This document shows positions 36,735 through 48,268 of a DNA stretch of 64,000 bases, one piece after another (position 1 is the first letter of the stretch; each line of letters opens with the position of its first letter). This stretch comes from Dillenia suffruticosa (taxonomy: Eukaryota; Streptophyta; Magnoliopsida; Dilleniales; Dilleniaceae). Below the pieces are notes generated by a model, which saw nothing but the letters and a program-made list of their open reading frames with translations, did not search any database and was not told the DNA's origin. A program made the position numbers and the translations under genes. Location of the stretch: contig JAVTVX010000016.1 in assembly GCA_033439265.1 (NCBI GenBank), forward strand, positions 687,001 through 751,000. Direction: 5' to 3'.

Positions 36735-39700
36735 AGGATTTTGCAAATATCAATGGACAGTCAACCTCTTCTCAAATGCAAAGAAGAGCACCGGAGAGAC
36801 CTCACTGTATTAGCAGACATAACTAGCCCTTGAATAGTAATGTGTGATTTTAATGATATAGTCGAGTCAAATAAAACAAGCAACGAGAATATCACCACCA
36901 AGAGAAGGTGTCAAAGGTTCACAAGATAGTGGGAGGCATGCAATCAAATGGACACCAATGTGGGGGGCTCAAAGTTGACTTGGGTCTGAAAAGTTCAATG
37001 CAGTGTTGGGCTTCATAAAAAACTTGATAAAATCCTCAGTAACTTAGACTCCATGTTGACATTTCCAAAATGAAAGTTATGAACCCAACCAGATTACATG
37101 GGGATCATTGTCCGGTGAGTTTTGGCACTAGTTTGTCCCTCCCCCCAACAAGGATAAAAAGCATTTTAGGTTTGAAGCTGCTTGGCTCACATACCTATAT
37201 TTGAGTGAAGTTTTTGAAGCTGCTTGGTCTGGTGAGGAGAGTCCTCTTAAACATGCAGTTAATAATACTGCTGAGGAGATTAGGGCATGGAACAAGTTAG
37301 TGTTTGAAAACTTTTTTCATAGGAAAAAGGAGCTGGAGATGAGACTCAGAGGCATTCAAAGATTCCCGTATTATAATCGATCTACTTTCTTACAAGAGCT
37401 GGAGAGGAATTTGTTAAAAAACTATCATGTAGTCCTAGAGCAAGAGGAGATTTACTAGTTCCAAAAATCAAGGATCAACTGGTTTGTGAATGGCAATCGT
37501 AACACCGGCTTCTTTTATGCAACTACCAAGGTGAGCAGAAATTCAAATAAGATTGTTGATCTTAAGATTAGAGGAGCATGGTGTTTGGATCAAGAAGAAC
37601 TAAGAAAGCATGCAGTAAATTACTTCTCCAATCTGTTTGTGTGCAAGGAAGTGAAAAAGTCGAGTAGTAGATTTGTGACTGGGAGAAGGAAAATAAGTAC
37701 TAACAATCAGGAAAGACTTTACAGACATTTTGAGGAGGAGGAAGTTCGAGCGGCTATCTTTTCCATGAAAGGTTTAAAAGCTCCTAGACTCGATAACATG
37801 CAACCAATTTTCTACCAAGAATATTGGTCTATTGTCAAGAAAAAAGTTTGTCATTTTGTAAACAAAGCGTTGTTGGAAGGCTACTTCTACCTGGAGATGG
37901 GTAAAGGTCACATGGTTCTTATTCCCAAGACAAACAACCCTCAGGAAATCTTCAACTTTAGGCTCATCAGTTTGTTGAACACTTCTTACAAGATTCTTAA
38001 CAAGTGCATTGTTGCTAGACTAAGACCTATCCTCCAAGATCTGATTGGCTTTCATCAAAATAGCTTCTTGCCTGGTCGAGGCACTTTAGACAACATAGTA
38101 GTGTTACAAGAATTGGTCCACTCCATTAGGCCATCAAAAAGCAGAAACCACTTAATGATCCTCAAGATAGACCTTAGAAAGGTGTATGACAATGTAAATT
38201 AGCAATATTTAGCGAAGATATTGTTAGAGATAAATGTTCCTAAGAGGCTGGTCAAGTTTATCATGTGTATGATCGCTAATGGTGACACCTCCATCATTTG
38301 GAATGGGGAGGCTCTCCCACCTTTTAAAGCTTGTCAGGGGCTGAGACAAGATGATCCTCTCTCTCCTTATCTTTTTCTACCAGTGATGGAAAGGTTTGTT
38401 TATATAATCCAAGAGAAAGTACAGAAGGATTTTGGAAGGCTATCAAAACCTCTAAGAATGGACCTAGCATTTATCATCTTTTCTTCGCCAACAATTTGAT
38501 TCTCTTTACTGAACTGGAGCACCTGAATAGTAGTAATATTCGGAGCTATTTAAAGGAATTCTCGAAGGAAAGTGGGCTATAGGTTAATCAAAGCAAATTG
38601 AAGCTGTGGATCTCACCGAAAACTCCTAGGCTTCTCAAAGACTCCCTTGCAGAGTATAGTAAATTTACCCTCACAGAGGACTTAGGAGGTTACTTGGGAG
38701 TTCTTACTATCCATGGTAAAGTGAACAAGAAATTCTATAATAATATGGTAGAGAAAGTGAAAAATAAGCCCAGTAGTTGGAAAGCTAGGCTCCTCAGCAC
38801 CACAGGGAGGAAGACTTTGATTCAGTCGTTTACAGCGACCATTCCTCTCTACACCATGCAATCAGCCTGGCTTTAAGAGAGTACTTGTAAAAAATTAGAT
38901 AAACTAAATAGGGATTTCTTATGGGGAAGTGAAGTGGAGACGAGGAAGATTTACCAGGTGAAGTACGATACGGTTTGTGAGCCAAAGAAAAAGAGCAGGT
39001 TAGGCATAAGATGCATGCGAGACTACAATATACAACTAATGGCCAAGCTAGGTTGGAGACTCATGAAAGAAGGGGATGGGCTGTGAAATAGAATTATGTA
39101 GCACAAATATCTTAAAAGAAAACGATCTCTAAGAGTACAAGAGAAAAGGGAATACCTCTGTTGTTTGGAAAGGTATTTACAGAGGTAGGGACTGCCTTAT
39201 GAAAGGTTTAACGTGAAGAATTGGTGACAGAAACTCTATTATCTTCTAGCATCATAGATGGGTTGGAGAAGATGAGTTAGCTACTAAGGCAACCATTCCC
39301 CAAGAATGCTACAATAGGAGTATCAAGGTTAGTCACTTTGGGATGTAAAGGGTATTTGGAAGGTAGATAAGTCCCTTATAGTCCTCCCTCCTCCCTAGGG
39401 AGAAAGTGGAGGAAATTAGAACATTGATGATACCTAGAGATAGAAGTACGCAAGACTCTATGTTTTGGAAGGAAAGGGTTAATGGTGAGTTCTCGGTCGT
39501 CTTCGCATACTGGTTGCAAAGAAGGGATGCCATGGATTAGTACGCAGCTGAAGTAGATTGGAGGTGGGTGTAAAGAAGAAGGTGTCCAGAGAGGGTAAAG
39601 GTTTTCCTTTCGTTAGGTGGTAGGGGAAGAATAACTAATGGTGAGCTGAAAAAGAGAGACATTTTAGAGGAGCGGACTTACTTCATCTGTAATAAAGAGG

Positions 39701-40638
39701 AGGAAACAGTTGAGCATACACTTAAAGATTGTAGTCATGCAAATATCATTTGGTGCAGCTTGGTTAAGGAGATCGATGAGCCTAGGAGCTTCTGGGAAGA
39801 CAACATTTTAGAGTAGCTAAAGAAAGGAGCTGAGAGAAAGCACAAGTTAAATTTGGAAGAGGAAGACCCGTCCTTTCTTTTTACCACTTGGCATATATGG
39901 AAGGACAAATGTTGCTTAGTCTATCAGAAGAAGTCAGAGCTGTCTATCTTTATCATTAATAAGGTGATGAGCGTGATTAAAAGTGAGGGAAGGTCAGAGA
40001 GAGAAGTCCAGGAGGAGGGAAGAAGAGTTTATCAGTTGGAAGAAACCTCCTGATGGTACTATCACGCTAAATGTGGATAGGGAAACGAGGATGGATAGCA
40101 ATTAGGTGAGTACTGGTGTCGTATTCAGGAATAGCAAGGGAGACCCGTTTCTGGGTTTCTGGACTAATGTGGGTTCAGCTAATGGAGATATGACGGAAAT
40201 GTGGGGCTGAAAGAGAGCCTAGAAATAGCCATGAGGCGGGATTTAAAGCCACTGATTGTGGAAAGTGACTCTCTTGTTCCAGTGAATGCTGTTAATAAGG
40301 GTATTGGGGAGAATCACCCTCGAAGGCACATGTTGCAAGACTATAGAGAAGCCATGTTGGTTCTAGAAGTGACGGACATAAAACATGTTTTTAAAGAGAC
40401 CAATCAATGAGCAGATATGTTGGCGAAGTTGGGCAGAAATGCTGATATGGCAGTCATGTTTCCGTTGTCCCTCTAATAGAAGTGCTTAAGATCCTTCAGC
40501 AAGACATAGAAGGTGTCTGTTGGAGAAAAAAGAAGACGGTTTCTACTCCTGAACTATGACCCTTTTGGACTTCGTTGTTTTTGCTTTGTTATTTTGTTGT
40601 TGTTTTCATTTCCATAAAAAAAAAAAAGAAAAAAAAAC
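36735..40638 (+). mobile_element. L1-A: 5'-truncated plant L1 LINE
   Basis: Begins inside the endonuclease (DFNDIVES near 36850) and lacks ORF1. The RT runs from about 37700 (EEEEVRAAIFSMKGLKAP) through SFLPGRGTLDNIVVLQELVH (about 38060-38120) and on to LGVLTIHGKVNKKFY (about 38696-38740). The zinc-finger-like region (about 39690-39760) and an RNase H domain follow (LNVDRETR near 40066; PLIVESDSLV at about 40245-40275; IKHVFKETN at about 40378-40405). It ends in an A-rich tail, 40613-40638. Frames are broken by stops and shifts. The RT segments are closest to L1-C, and the tail half resembles it too. Confidence 0.85.
37201..38876 (+). pseudogene. L1-A ORF2 reverse transcriptase pseudogene
   Basis: The longest open stretch is 37486-38202, 238 codons from NGNRNTGFFYATTKVSRNSN to ILKIDLRKVYDNVN, where a TAG breaks it. 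The next stretch (38221-38499) has QGLRQDDPLSPYLFLPVMER. Here the usual R-Q-G-D reads R-Q-D-D, and the catalytic F-A-D-D segment after it is altered (FFANN, about 38482-38496). The catalytic Asp pair is therefore lost. Confidence 0.8.
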
Positions 40639-40991
40639 CAATCAATAGTTAATCTAATGTGAAAGACGTAAATACCTTAACCAAAATTCAAGTTCGAATT
40701 TTAAAAATAGAAATAATTACATTATGAAAGCTCCCAATAAAAAGAGTCCAATAATAGTTTGGGCCGGATTAATCAGAATGTAGTTCCGAATATTGACTAG
40801 TTTAGTAAAAAAAAATGATTTTGTATGTAAACGTAAAATGTACTCGTTCAATTTAATAAGTGATTCTCGTTTAACAATTGTTGTCCTTATTGCCTTACTA
40901 TATTAGGGGAACTCTCCGCTATGTTGTAACATAAATTATTATTATAAATTAGGACATGAGTAACTTTTTTTATCACAACGTTTCATAATCT
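40639..40991. other. AT-rich spacer between L1-A and SINE copy 4
   Basis: About 350 bp without coding signal or recognised repeat. Confidence 0.5.
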
Positions 40992-41007
40992 ATCAGAGGT
41001 GAAGCCA

Positions 41008-41197
41008 CCAACGGTCAGTTGGTCTAGTGGAATGTGGTGTTAGATCCTTTAACCAATATCACGAATTCTACTCATGACTTAGGTATGTAGTAGACTACAT
41101 TGAGAGGGTAGTCTTCTTAAATGAGTCACTGCAAATCTTGGACCAGATTAGTTAGAGTATAGATTCAGATACCGGTTGGTATAGTACCCAAAAAAAA
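41008..41197 (+). mobile_element. SINE copy 4, full length, with target duplication
   Basis: The 190-bp body begins CCAACGGTCAGTTGGTCTAGTGG. TGGTCTAGTGG at 41020-41030 fits box A of a tRNA gene; box B is degenerate. It ends ACCGGTTGGTATAGTACCC plus eight or so A. It is flanked by a 16-bp direct repeat, ATCAGRGGTGAAGCCA, at 40992-41007 and 41198-41213 with one mismatch. It is the reference copy for the family in this window. Confidence 0.9.
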
Positions 41198-41213
41198 TCA
41201 GGGGTGAAGCCAT

Positions 41214-41956
41214 ATTGGAGGCAGCAAGGACAGCTTCCCTACTAATATTTTGAAAGAAAAAATCTTAATATGTGAATTTTTAGTCGTTATTTTATAAAAT
41301 ATTGCTAATAGTGCAAAATATCATTAAAAATCATATGCCAACCGTTAAATGTCCTAAATTATGGTTAAAATTTTATAAAATATTGATTATTCCCAAAAAA
41401 AAATTATAACGTACGTCCTCATTACCCCCTACATGTTATATTTTGCGCTCACTAAAATATTTCTCACTTTGCTATCTAATCTATATTATACCTAATAATT
41501 AACAAACTCATAACAACATTAGTGAACTTTTCATAAACAATGTGTATCATCTATCATATTGTATATTCATTTATCTTGTTTAGTATTAAATGAAAACTAA
41601 GTTCAGTTTATTTGAAATGAATTAAAATTTGAAAAAATAAATTTACGTACTTGTAATTCATTTGCAAATATTACAATTTAATTAATTATTATTTGGATTC
41701 TCTTATTTTAGAGTTAATTAGGATAAAATGATAAGTAAAAAAATAAGTTAGATGGACTCTATAAATTCTTTGGAGTTTATTTGCATATATATATTTGCTG
41801 ATTTGAAAATTCTTAATTTTTACTGATTCATGGCTTCTAGAAACTTCTAATTAGTTGTGAAAACTCTTAAAGGGCAATTGGCTAAAGTCCTATACACAAG
41901 AAATGTGTGTGTAGTTTTCAATAGCTAAGATAGAGTATGGTATATTACTATACTAG
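41214..41956. other. AT-rich intergenic region
   Basis: About 740 bp between the SINE and L1-B. No gene or recognised element; may include the L1-B 5' UTR at its right end. Confidence 0.5.
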
Positions 41957-41962
41957 GAGGAG

Positions 41963-42780
41963 ATGGAGGTGGACACAGAGTAGGAGTTCATTAATCTAGG
42001 GGATCCAGGAGGACCAGTAATAGAAGAGGAATCATCACAGAGGACTAACAAGAGGGCGAAGCAATCTACAAAAATGGAGGTTGCTCCAACGAAAATATCC
42101 TTTCGTGACATGCTATTGGGGTAGCCAAGCAGAGGAGATAAGGAGGAAATAGACAAAAATTCAATATTGGAGATGGAGATGGAGATGGAGAAGTGTCTGG
42201 AGAATAAGGATACAACTGGACAGGAGGGACAAATGCCAAAAATACAAGTATCAGATGAAAAGCTATGGGAACTCTGGAAATCTTGGAGACTCTCTTTAAT
42301 AAACAAACTATTGGGTAAGGATATAGGCTACTATCTCATGAATACAAAGATTAATTCCATGTGGAAAAATGAAGGAGCAATTGAATTAAATGACTTGGGA
42401 GTAGGCTTCTTCCTAGCAAAATTCTCAATGAGACAAGATTATTACCACGCATTGACTGGTGATCCTTGGATGATTCATGACCACTATTTAACAGTGAGGA
42501 AGTGGCAACCCTGGTTTCAACCTCAATCAGCCAAAATCACAATAGCAGTGGTTTGGGGTAGGCTTCCTCAATTGCCAATTGAATTTTTCGAGGAGGAGAT
42601 CCTTTTTGAGGTTGGACAAGCCACGTGTTAGTATCAAAAGTAGGGTCCAAAGGATAGAGTATAAAGAGCTTCATACCATTTTCTTCACATGTAGAGGGGT
42701 TAGTCACTCCAGCGAGAGAAAGGGATGGGTGATGTTAGTAGAGAGAAAGGGATGGGACGGAAGGACGGTTTTACAGTAGA
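41963..42780 (+). pseudogene. L1-B ORF1 pseudogene (DUF4283-type)
   Basis: Gag-like ORF1 protein. An acidic N-terminus (EVDTE-stop-EFINLGD) is followed by KISFRDMLLG, also seen in L1-C. A GATGGA-repeat-encoded Glu-Met run lies at about 42170-42192. The DUF4283-like domain includes LWKSWRLSLINKLLGKDIGY (about 42269-42330) and WMIHDHYLTVRKW (about 42470-42508). The CCHC knuckle that should follow LHTI is degraded (CRGVSH). In-frame stops and a shift after about 42625. Confidence 0.8.
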
Positions 42781-43239
42781 AAGATTAGGGGTCAGAGAAT
42801 CAATGGGAATGGGCTCAAATAAGTAGGCTGGAAAAATTGTTGGGCCAAGAGTGGGGGTGTTACAACAAGTATGCCTGGATGGTTATGTGGACTTTGGAAC
42901 CTCGGTAAGCCCAAGGAGACAAAAGAAAGTTGGGAGGAGAGAAGGAAGGGGGAAGAAACCCACAAGGATGCCCAAACCCAAGTGAAAAGGGAATGCTCAC
43001 ATTTGAGCCAGGGGAAGCATGCACAGGTGATGAAAGTGGCAGTTTAAATGCAACAACTACAGAGGTTCTCTCTGGTTAGCAATGGCGGGATACTTATAGG
43101 GAGGAATGCTTGGACCGAAACGATGAGGAAAAGAAAGAGATAACTAGGGAAAAATCAAGGAATGAGGGAATGGAGTGTGATTCATATTAGAGAATGTCGG
43201 TCCTTTATCTTCTTCTCTTTTCTTTCTTGACGGGTTGCA

Positions 43240-46200
43240 TAGTTATTAGTTGGAATTGTAGGGGCATTGGGAATGGGAGGTTCAGAAGTGTGCAGGGAGT
43301 TGGTGCGTAATTAATCTCCAGACATTTTGTGCTTGCTGAAAACGAAGGCGAGCTCGAGTTTGTTCCCTGACTTTCTGTCAAAGCAGGGTATGGAAGGGGA
43401 TTTTGTGGTGGATACTAATGGTTTTAGAGGGGGCTTGTGGCTCAAATGAAATAAGAATAAAGTGAAGGTCCAGGTTACTCTTCACTTTTATCAATAGATT
43501 CACAAGAAAGTTAAAGAAGACAATAATAAGTGGTGGCTCACTTGTGTCTCCGTACAACCTTATGAAAACGACAATGCCATTTTTCGGAGGGAAATACAGC
43601 AACTTGCTTTGGGAATAAAAGATCAATGGTTAATAATGGGTGACTTCAACGATATTGCAGGGAACAATGAGACCTCTAACAGGAATGGCAGAGGCTGGAG
43701 AAGATGCAATAAATTTAGGAATAGATGGGTGGATTGTAGTCTTCAAGAGTGCAAAGCTAGTGGCTTGAGGTTCACTTGGACCAGGAGGATAAAGGAAAGA
43801 ATTGTGCTTAAGGAAAAGTTAGATAAAGTGTTGGGGAACTTGGAAGCCAAAGTCGTTTTCCCAGAGATGAAAATAATTAACCTCCCTTGTTTTCATGGTG
43901 ATTACAGTCCGGTAATTTTACACACCAGTCTCTCAATCCCGCCTAGGCCTAAAAACAAGCCTTTTAGATGTGAGGCAGCTTGGCTTTCACATCCGAATTT
44001 CAATGAAGTCTTTGCTAAAGTTTTGGAAGAAAGAGAGGGTTTCCTGATTAGGGCGATTAAAAACACAGTGGAAGAACTTAAAGTGCGGAATAAGAAGGTC
44101 TTTGGTGACATTTTTCGAAGGAAAAGAGTTTTGGAACCTAGACTGAGGGGCATTGAAAGAGCCAAAAACTACCACCAATCTAAAGCGCTGCAGGAGCTAG
44201 AGGCTAGTCTTCTTGAAGAATGTAACGGAGTTTTGGACCAAGAGGAAACTTTCTAGCTCCAGAAGTCCAGATTGAATTGGAGTAGCAAAGGAGATAGGAA
44301 TACCAGATTTTTTCACCTTACTACAAAAATAAGAAAACAAGGAAATAGGATAGCGGCACTGCAAGTAGGCAAGGATTGGTGCATTGACTAGGACAAGATA
44401 AAGGAGCATGTGTGGAGCTATTTTGGGGACCTATTCAAAGAGAAGGAGGTGGCTCTCCCTACCAACAGATTTGTGAATTGCATCAAGAAGATTGACCAAA
44501 GTCATCATGGGAATCTTACCAAAGCCGTCAATGAGGAAGAGGTAAAACAAGCCATTTTTTCAATGCAAGGTTTGAAAGCCCCGGGACCTGATGGTCTTCA
44601 ACCTATTTTCTACCAAAAGCAATGGAAAGTGGCCAAGGATTCCCTCTGCAGCTTTATGAATGAGGCCCTCAAAGATGGCTTCTTCTGCAATGATCTTGTT
44701 GATGCTCACATGATCTTAATTCCGAAGGTTGAATGTCCCAAGACAGTAAGCGATTTTAGACCAAATAGCCTTTTGAATACCTCTTATAAAGTCTTGTCTA
44801 AAGTTTTAGTTCAGATGTTGAGGCCCTTTCTCCAAGATTTGATCGGGCAGCACCAAAATAGTTTCCTCCCAGGGAGAGGAACTGTTGGTAACATAGTAGT
44901 AGTCTAGGAAGTAATTCATTCCCTCTGTAACTCCAAAAGCAAACAACATGGTATGATATTGAAGATTGACTTGAGGAAAGCTTACGACAACGTCTCTTGG
45001 AGCTACCTCGAAAGTGTTTTACTAGACATTAACCTACCCTTACCTCTGGTAAGTTGATTATGCACTCAGTTACTTGCGGAAAGGTGTCCCTTGTTTGGAA
45101 TGGTGGGGTGTTGGCCCATATGAAGGCTAGTCAGGGCATTAGATAGGGGAATCCTCTATCTCCTTATCTTTTCATTGTGGTGATGGAAAGGCTATCTTAT
45201 ATGATTCAGGAAAAAATAACAAAGGGAGGTGGAAGCCTATCAAAGTAACAAGGAATAGTCCCCCAATCTCTATCTCTTTTTCGCTGATGATCTCCTTCTG
45301 TTCACAGAGGCTGAGTAGCTGAATTTGAGTGCTATTCTAGAGTGCCTTAAAGAGTTTTCAGCTGAAAGTAAGCTGGAAGTGAATCCAACTAAATCCAAAA
45401 TTTGGTTCTCTCCGAAGACTCCGTGGACAACGAAAACCTCTCTGACTGCAGTGAGCAAATTTGTTCCTTCGGAGGACTTAGGGAGATATCTTGGAGTTCC
45501 AACCATCCATAGGAGGTGAAGAAGACTTCTATAATCATTTAGTTGAGAAGGTTAAGAACAAGTTAAGTGGGTGGAAGGCTAAGGTTCTTAGTAATGCTAA
45601 GCGGAAGACTCTCATCCAAGTGGTTAATACAACCATTCCTCTTTATACCATGCAAATGGCTTGGATTTCAAGGGAAACCTATAATAGATTAGATAAGATT
45701 AATAGGGATTTTTTGTGGAGAAGTAAAGAGGGAGAAAGAAAAATTCACCTAGTTAACTGGGAAACCATGTGTAACTCTAAGAAGTCCGGAGGATTGGGGA
45801 TACGCAAAATGAGAGAGAGCAATGTGGCAATGATTGCTAAGCTTGCTTGGAGGGTGGCCAAGGAGGATGAAGCTCTTTGGTGTCAGGTTCTCAAATCTAA
45901 ATATCTGAGAAATGGTAGCTTATTTAATTGCAGAAGGGGTCTCGAATGCCTAATGTTTGGAGGGACATTTTGAATAGTAAGGATTGCCTTCGAGAAGGGA
46001 TTAAATGGAGAGTGGGAGATGGTCAGGATATTGACTTCTGGAAGGACAAGTAGGTTGGGGAGGAGAGACTCTCGGAGCATGCTGTTCTGCCCCAACCTAG
46101 TGAGTTGCCTCAGTTCAAGGTTGGAGACTTTATTGATAACGAGGGTAAGTGGAAAGTGCAGGAGCTCAAGAGATGGATAACGGAGGACAAGGTTGATGAG

Positions 46201-46530
46201 ATAAGTGGTATTATGATTCCGATGAGAGGAGGAGTGAAAGACCAAATTACTTGGGGGAAGACCAACAATGAAAGGTTTTCTGTTGCAAGTGCTTATGATA
46301 TTATATTGTCCAGTCAAGTAGCTAGAAACCAAGGAGAAAGGGATTGGAATTGGGTCTGGAAGGCTAACTGCCCTAAGAAGGTGAATTTCTTCCTCTGGAC
46401 AGCTGGCTAAGGTAGACGTCTAACGAATGCTGAAAGGAAGAGAAGGTGCTTGACGGAAGATAATTCCTGTCAACAGTGTGGAGAGTGTGAGGAGGCTTTG
46501 CTGCATCTCTTAAGGGATTGCAAAGTTGCT
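43240..46530 (+). pseudogene. L1-B ORF2 pseudogene: endonuclease and reverse transcriptase
   Basis: The AP endonuclease starts SWNCRGIGNGRF (about 43249-43285) and has MGDFNDIAGNNE (43637-43672) and HGDYSPV (about 43895-43915), where the catalytic His is kept. The longest open part is 43609-44256. The RT has KAPGPDGLQPIFYQ (about 44575-44615), SFLPGRGT (about 44860-44885), ILKIDLRKAYDNVSW (about 44955-45000) and LFFADDLLLFTEAE (about 45270-45315), so the FADD site survives. The post-RT region has WNWVWKANCPKKVNFFLWTA (46347-46406). Stops and several frame changes are present. Confidence 0.85.
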
Positions 46531-46859
46531 AGAGAGGTGTAGCAACTCCTGGGTGTTTGCATGGATGGAGAAGGAGAGTTCTGGAGAGTGAATTTTGATA
46601 GTTGGATAAGGAAAGGTACTATGAAGAAGGATGGTTTCCTTTACCTAGAGGATGGGTTGGTTTTCCTTGCTATTGTATGGGCTCTATAGAAGAGGAGATG
46701 TATGTTTGTCATGGAAAACAGAAGGGAGGACACGTAGGCCTTGATTAGAAAGATTCGAGGCATGTGTGAAGCATGGAGGCAAGCCTTTGAAGACAAGGAG
46801 AACAGCAGTGGGAAGGAGATCAAGTGGGTGAAATGGCTTCCTCTAGAGCAAAACTAAAC

Positions 46860-47300
46860 TCTGATGGAGTTGTGGACCTCAATACAGGGGAAGCCAGTGC
46901 TGGTGGAGTGCTGAGAAAGGAAGATGGTAGCTAGATCAAGGGTTATTTCATTAACATTGGCAAGTCCGATGTCATTTCAGCTGAGCTTTGGGGTTTAAAA
47001 GAAGGGTTACTCTTGCTAAGAGTTTGCACATTAGCAAACTTCAGGTGGAGGTAGATTGTCTCCCCCTCGTCCACTTGTTGGAGAGCCATGATAATGAAGA
47101 CCACCTCCTCCATCCTATTATCAAGGAGTGTAAGTTCCTGATGTGGATTTAAAGGTAGACGAGTGAAACATGTATACAGAGAAGGGAATAGAAGTGAGGA
47201 CTTCTTGGCCAATTTGGGAAAAGCTACTCCCAGAGGAGTCACAAAAATGGAGTACCCTTCTCGAGAGCTTCTTTTGTTATTGCAGGATGACATAATGGGT
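46860..47300 (+). pseudogene. L1-B C-terminal RNase H domain
   Basis: Begins LNSDGVVDLNTGEASAGGVL at about 46857-46915 and continues with AELWGLKEGLLLL at about 46981-47020. After a frame change it has HVYREGNRSEDFLANL at about 47166-47213. Plant L1 elements carry such an RNase H domain (family knowledge). Confidence 0.75.
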
Positions 47301-47426
47301 CAGAGGAGTCATCGTACCTTTTCAAGTAATTTTACCGGTAGTAGTATATCCAGTAGGTAGTTTCTGTAGGGTTGGGTCCTCCCTCTCCCTTGTGTCCTTG
47401 TTCCTCTTCTTCTTTACCAAAAAAAA

Positions 47427-47458
<32 letters not shown>

Positions 47459-47459
<1 letters not shown>

Positions 47460-48240
47460 AGAAACACACGTACGTATACGTACATACCTTTTCAAATTTT
47501 GATTTTATCTTACAATAGCATTTATGGGACAGAGCATTGTGGTTTTTTATAGGAAAGATAAGGGAAAAAATAAATATTCAGTAAGATAAGTTTAGGAGGC
47601 TTCACCATGCCCAGAGAGAAAACCTGGCTGCTATGCGAACTTAGTCGAATTTGAGTTGTTCGCCAATTTTGATCAAACTCGATTCGAATTCAAACGATTT
47701 TGTTATACAATTGAATTAATTTCGAGTAATTGAATTTTGAACTCAAAAACTCATTGAATAACTCGATAATATGTATTAATACATATTATATATGTATCTA
47801 TATATGATTATAATATAAAAAACTGAATTAAATAAAATATATTAATATATTATATAAAAATCGAGTTTTCAAGTTGAGTTCGAGCGGTTTTATTATACAA
47901 TCAAATCGAACTCAAATCCTGTTATTACTACTCGTCGACTTCGAATTCGAGTTTGAGTCAAGTTAAAAATTCAAATTCGAGTTCTAACACAGAGATATTC
48001 GAGATCGACTCAACTCAAATACACCCCTATTTATAGCCATTCACTCTCCTTTCTTTTAACTTGTTCATGTTCTTTCTAAAGTTTTTAGCATCTTTGATAG
48101 AAATATAATAAAGATTTGCCATTCATTTTGGACTCCAAAGTAAAAAATTAAACTCATTTTTAATTAAAATTTTTTAACATAATGGCAATTTACTTTTTTT
48201 AACAATAAACCCCTATCCAAGGAGCCATAATTATGCTGTA
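47459..48240. other. AT-rich spacer with repeated TCGAATTCGAG-like motifs
   Basis: Between L1-B and L1-C. At 47640-48030 the sequence repeats TCGAATTC/TTCGAGTT-type motifs. The block AAACGATTTTGTTATACAAT (about 47692) recurs in diverged form as GAGCGGTTTTATTATACAAT (about 47881), suggesting an internal duplication of a non-coding element. No gene. Confidence 0.5.
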
Positions 48241-48268
48241 ACCGAATGACAATGACGGGGAAGTAAGC

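Larger units (their letters stand above)
41957..47428 (+). mobile_element. L1-B: near full-length plant L1 LINE
   Basis: Carries ORF1 (41963-42780), endonuclease (about 43240-43960), RT (about 44500-45520), a C-terminal zinc-binding-type region (about 46370-46530) and RNase H (about 46860-47260). It ends in an A-run followed by (TA)n at about 47420-47450. The order ORF1-EN-RT-RNase H is that of plant L1 elements. All parts contain stops and shifts. Confidence 0.85.
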
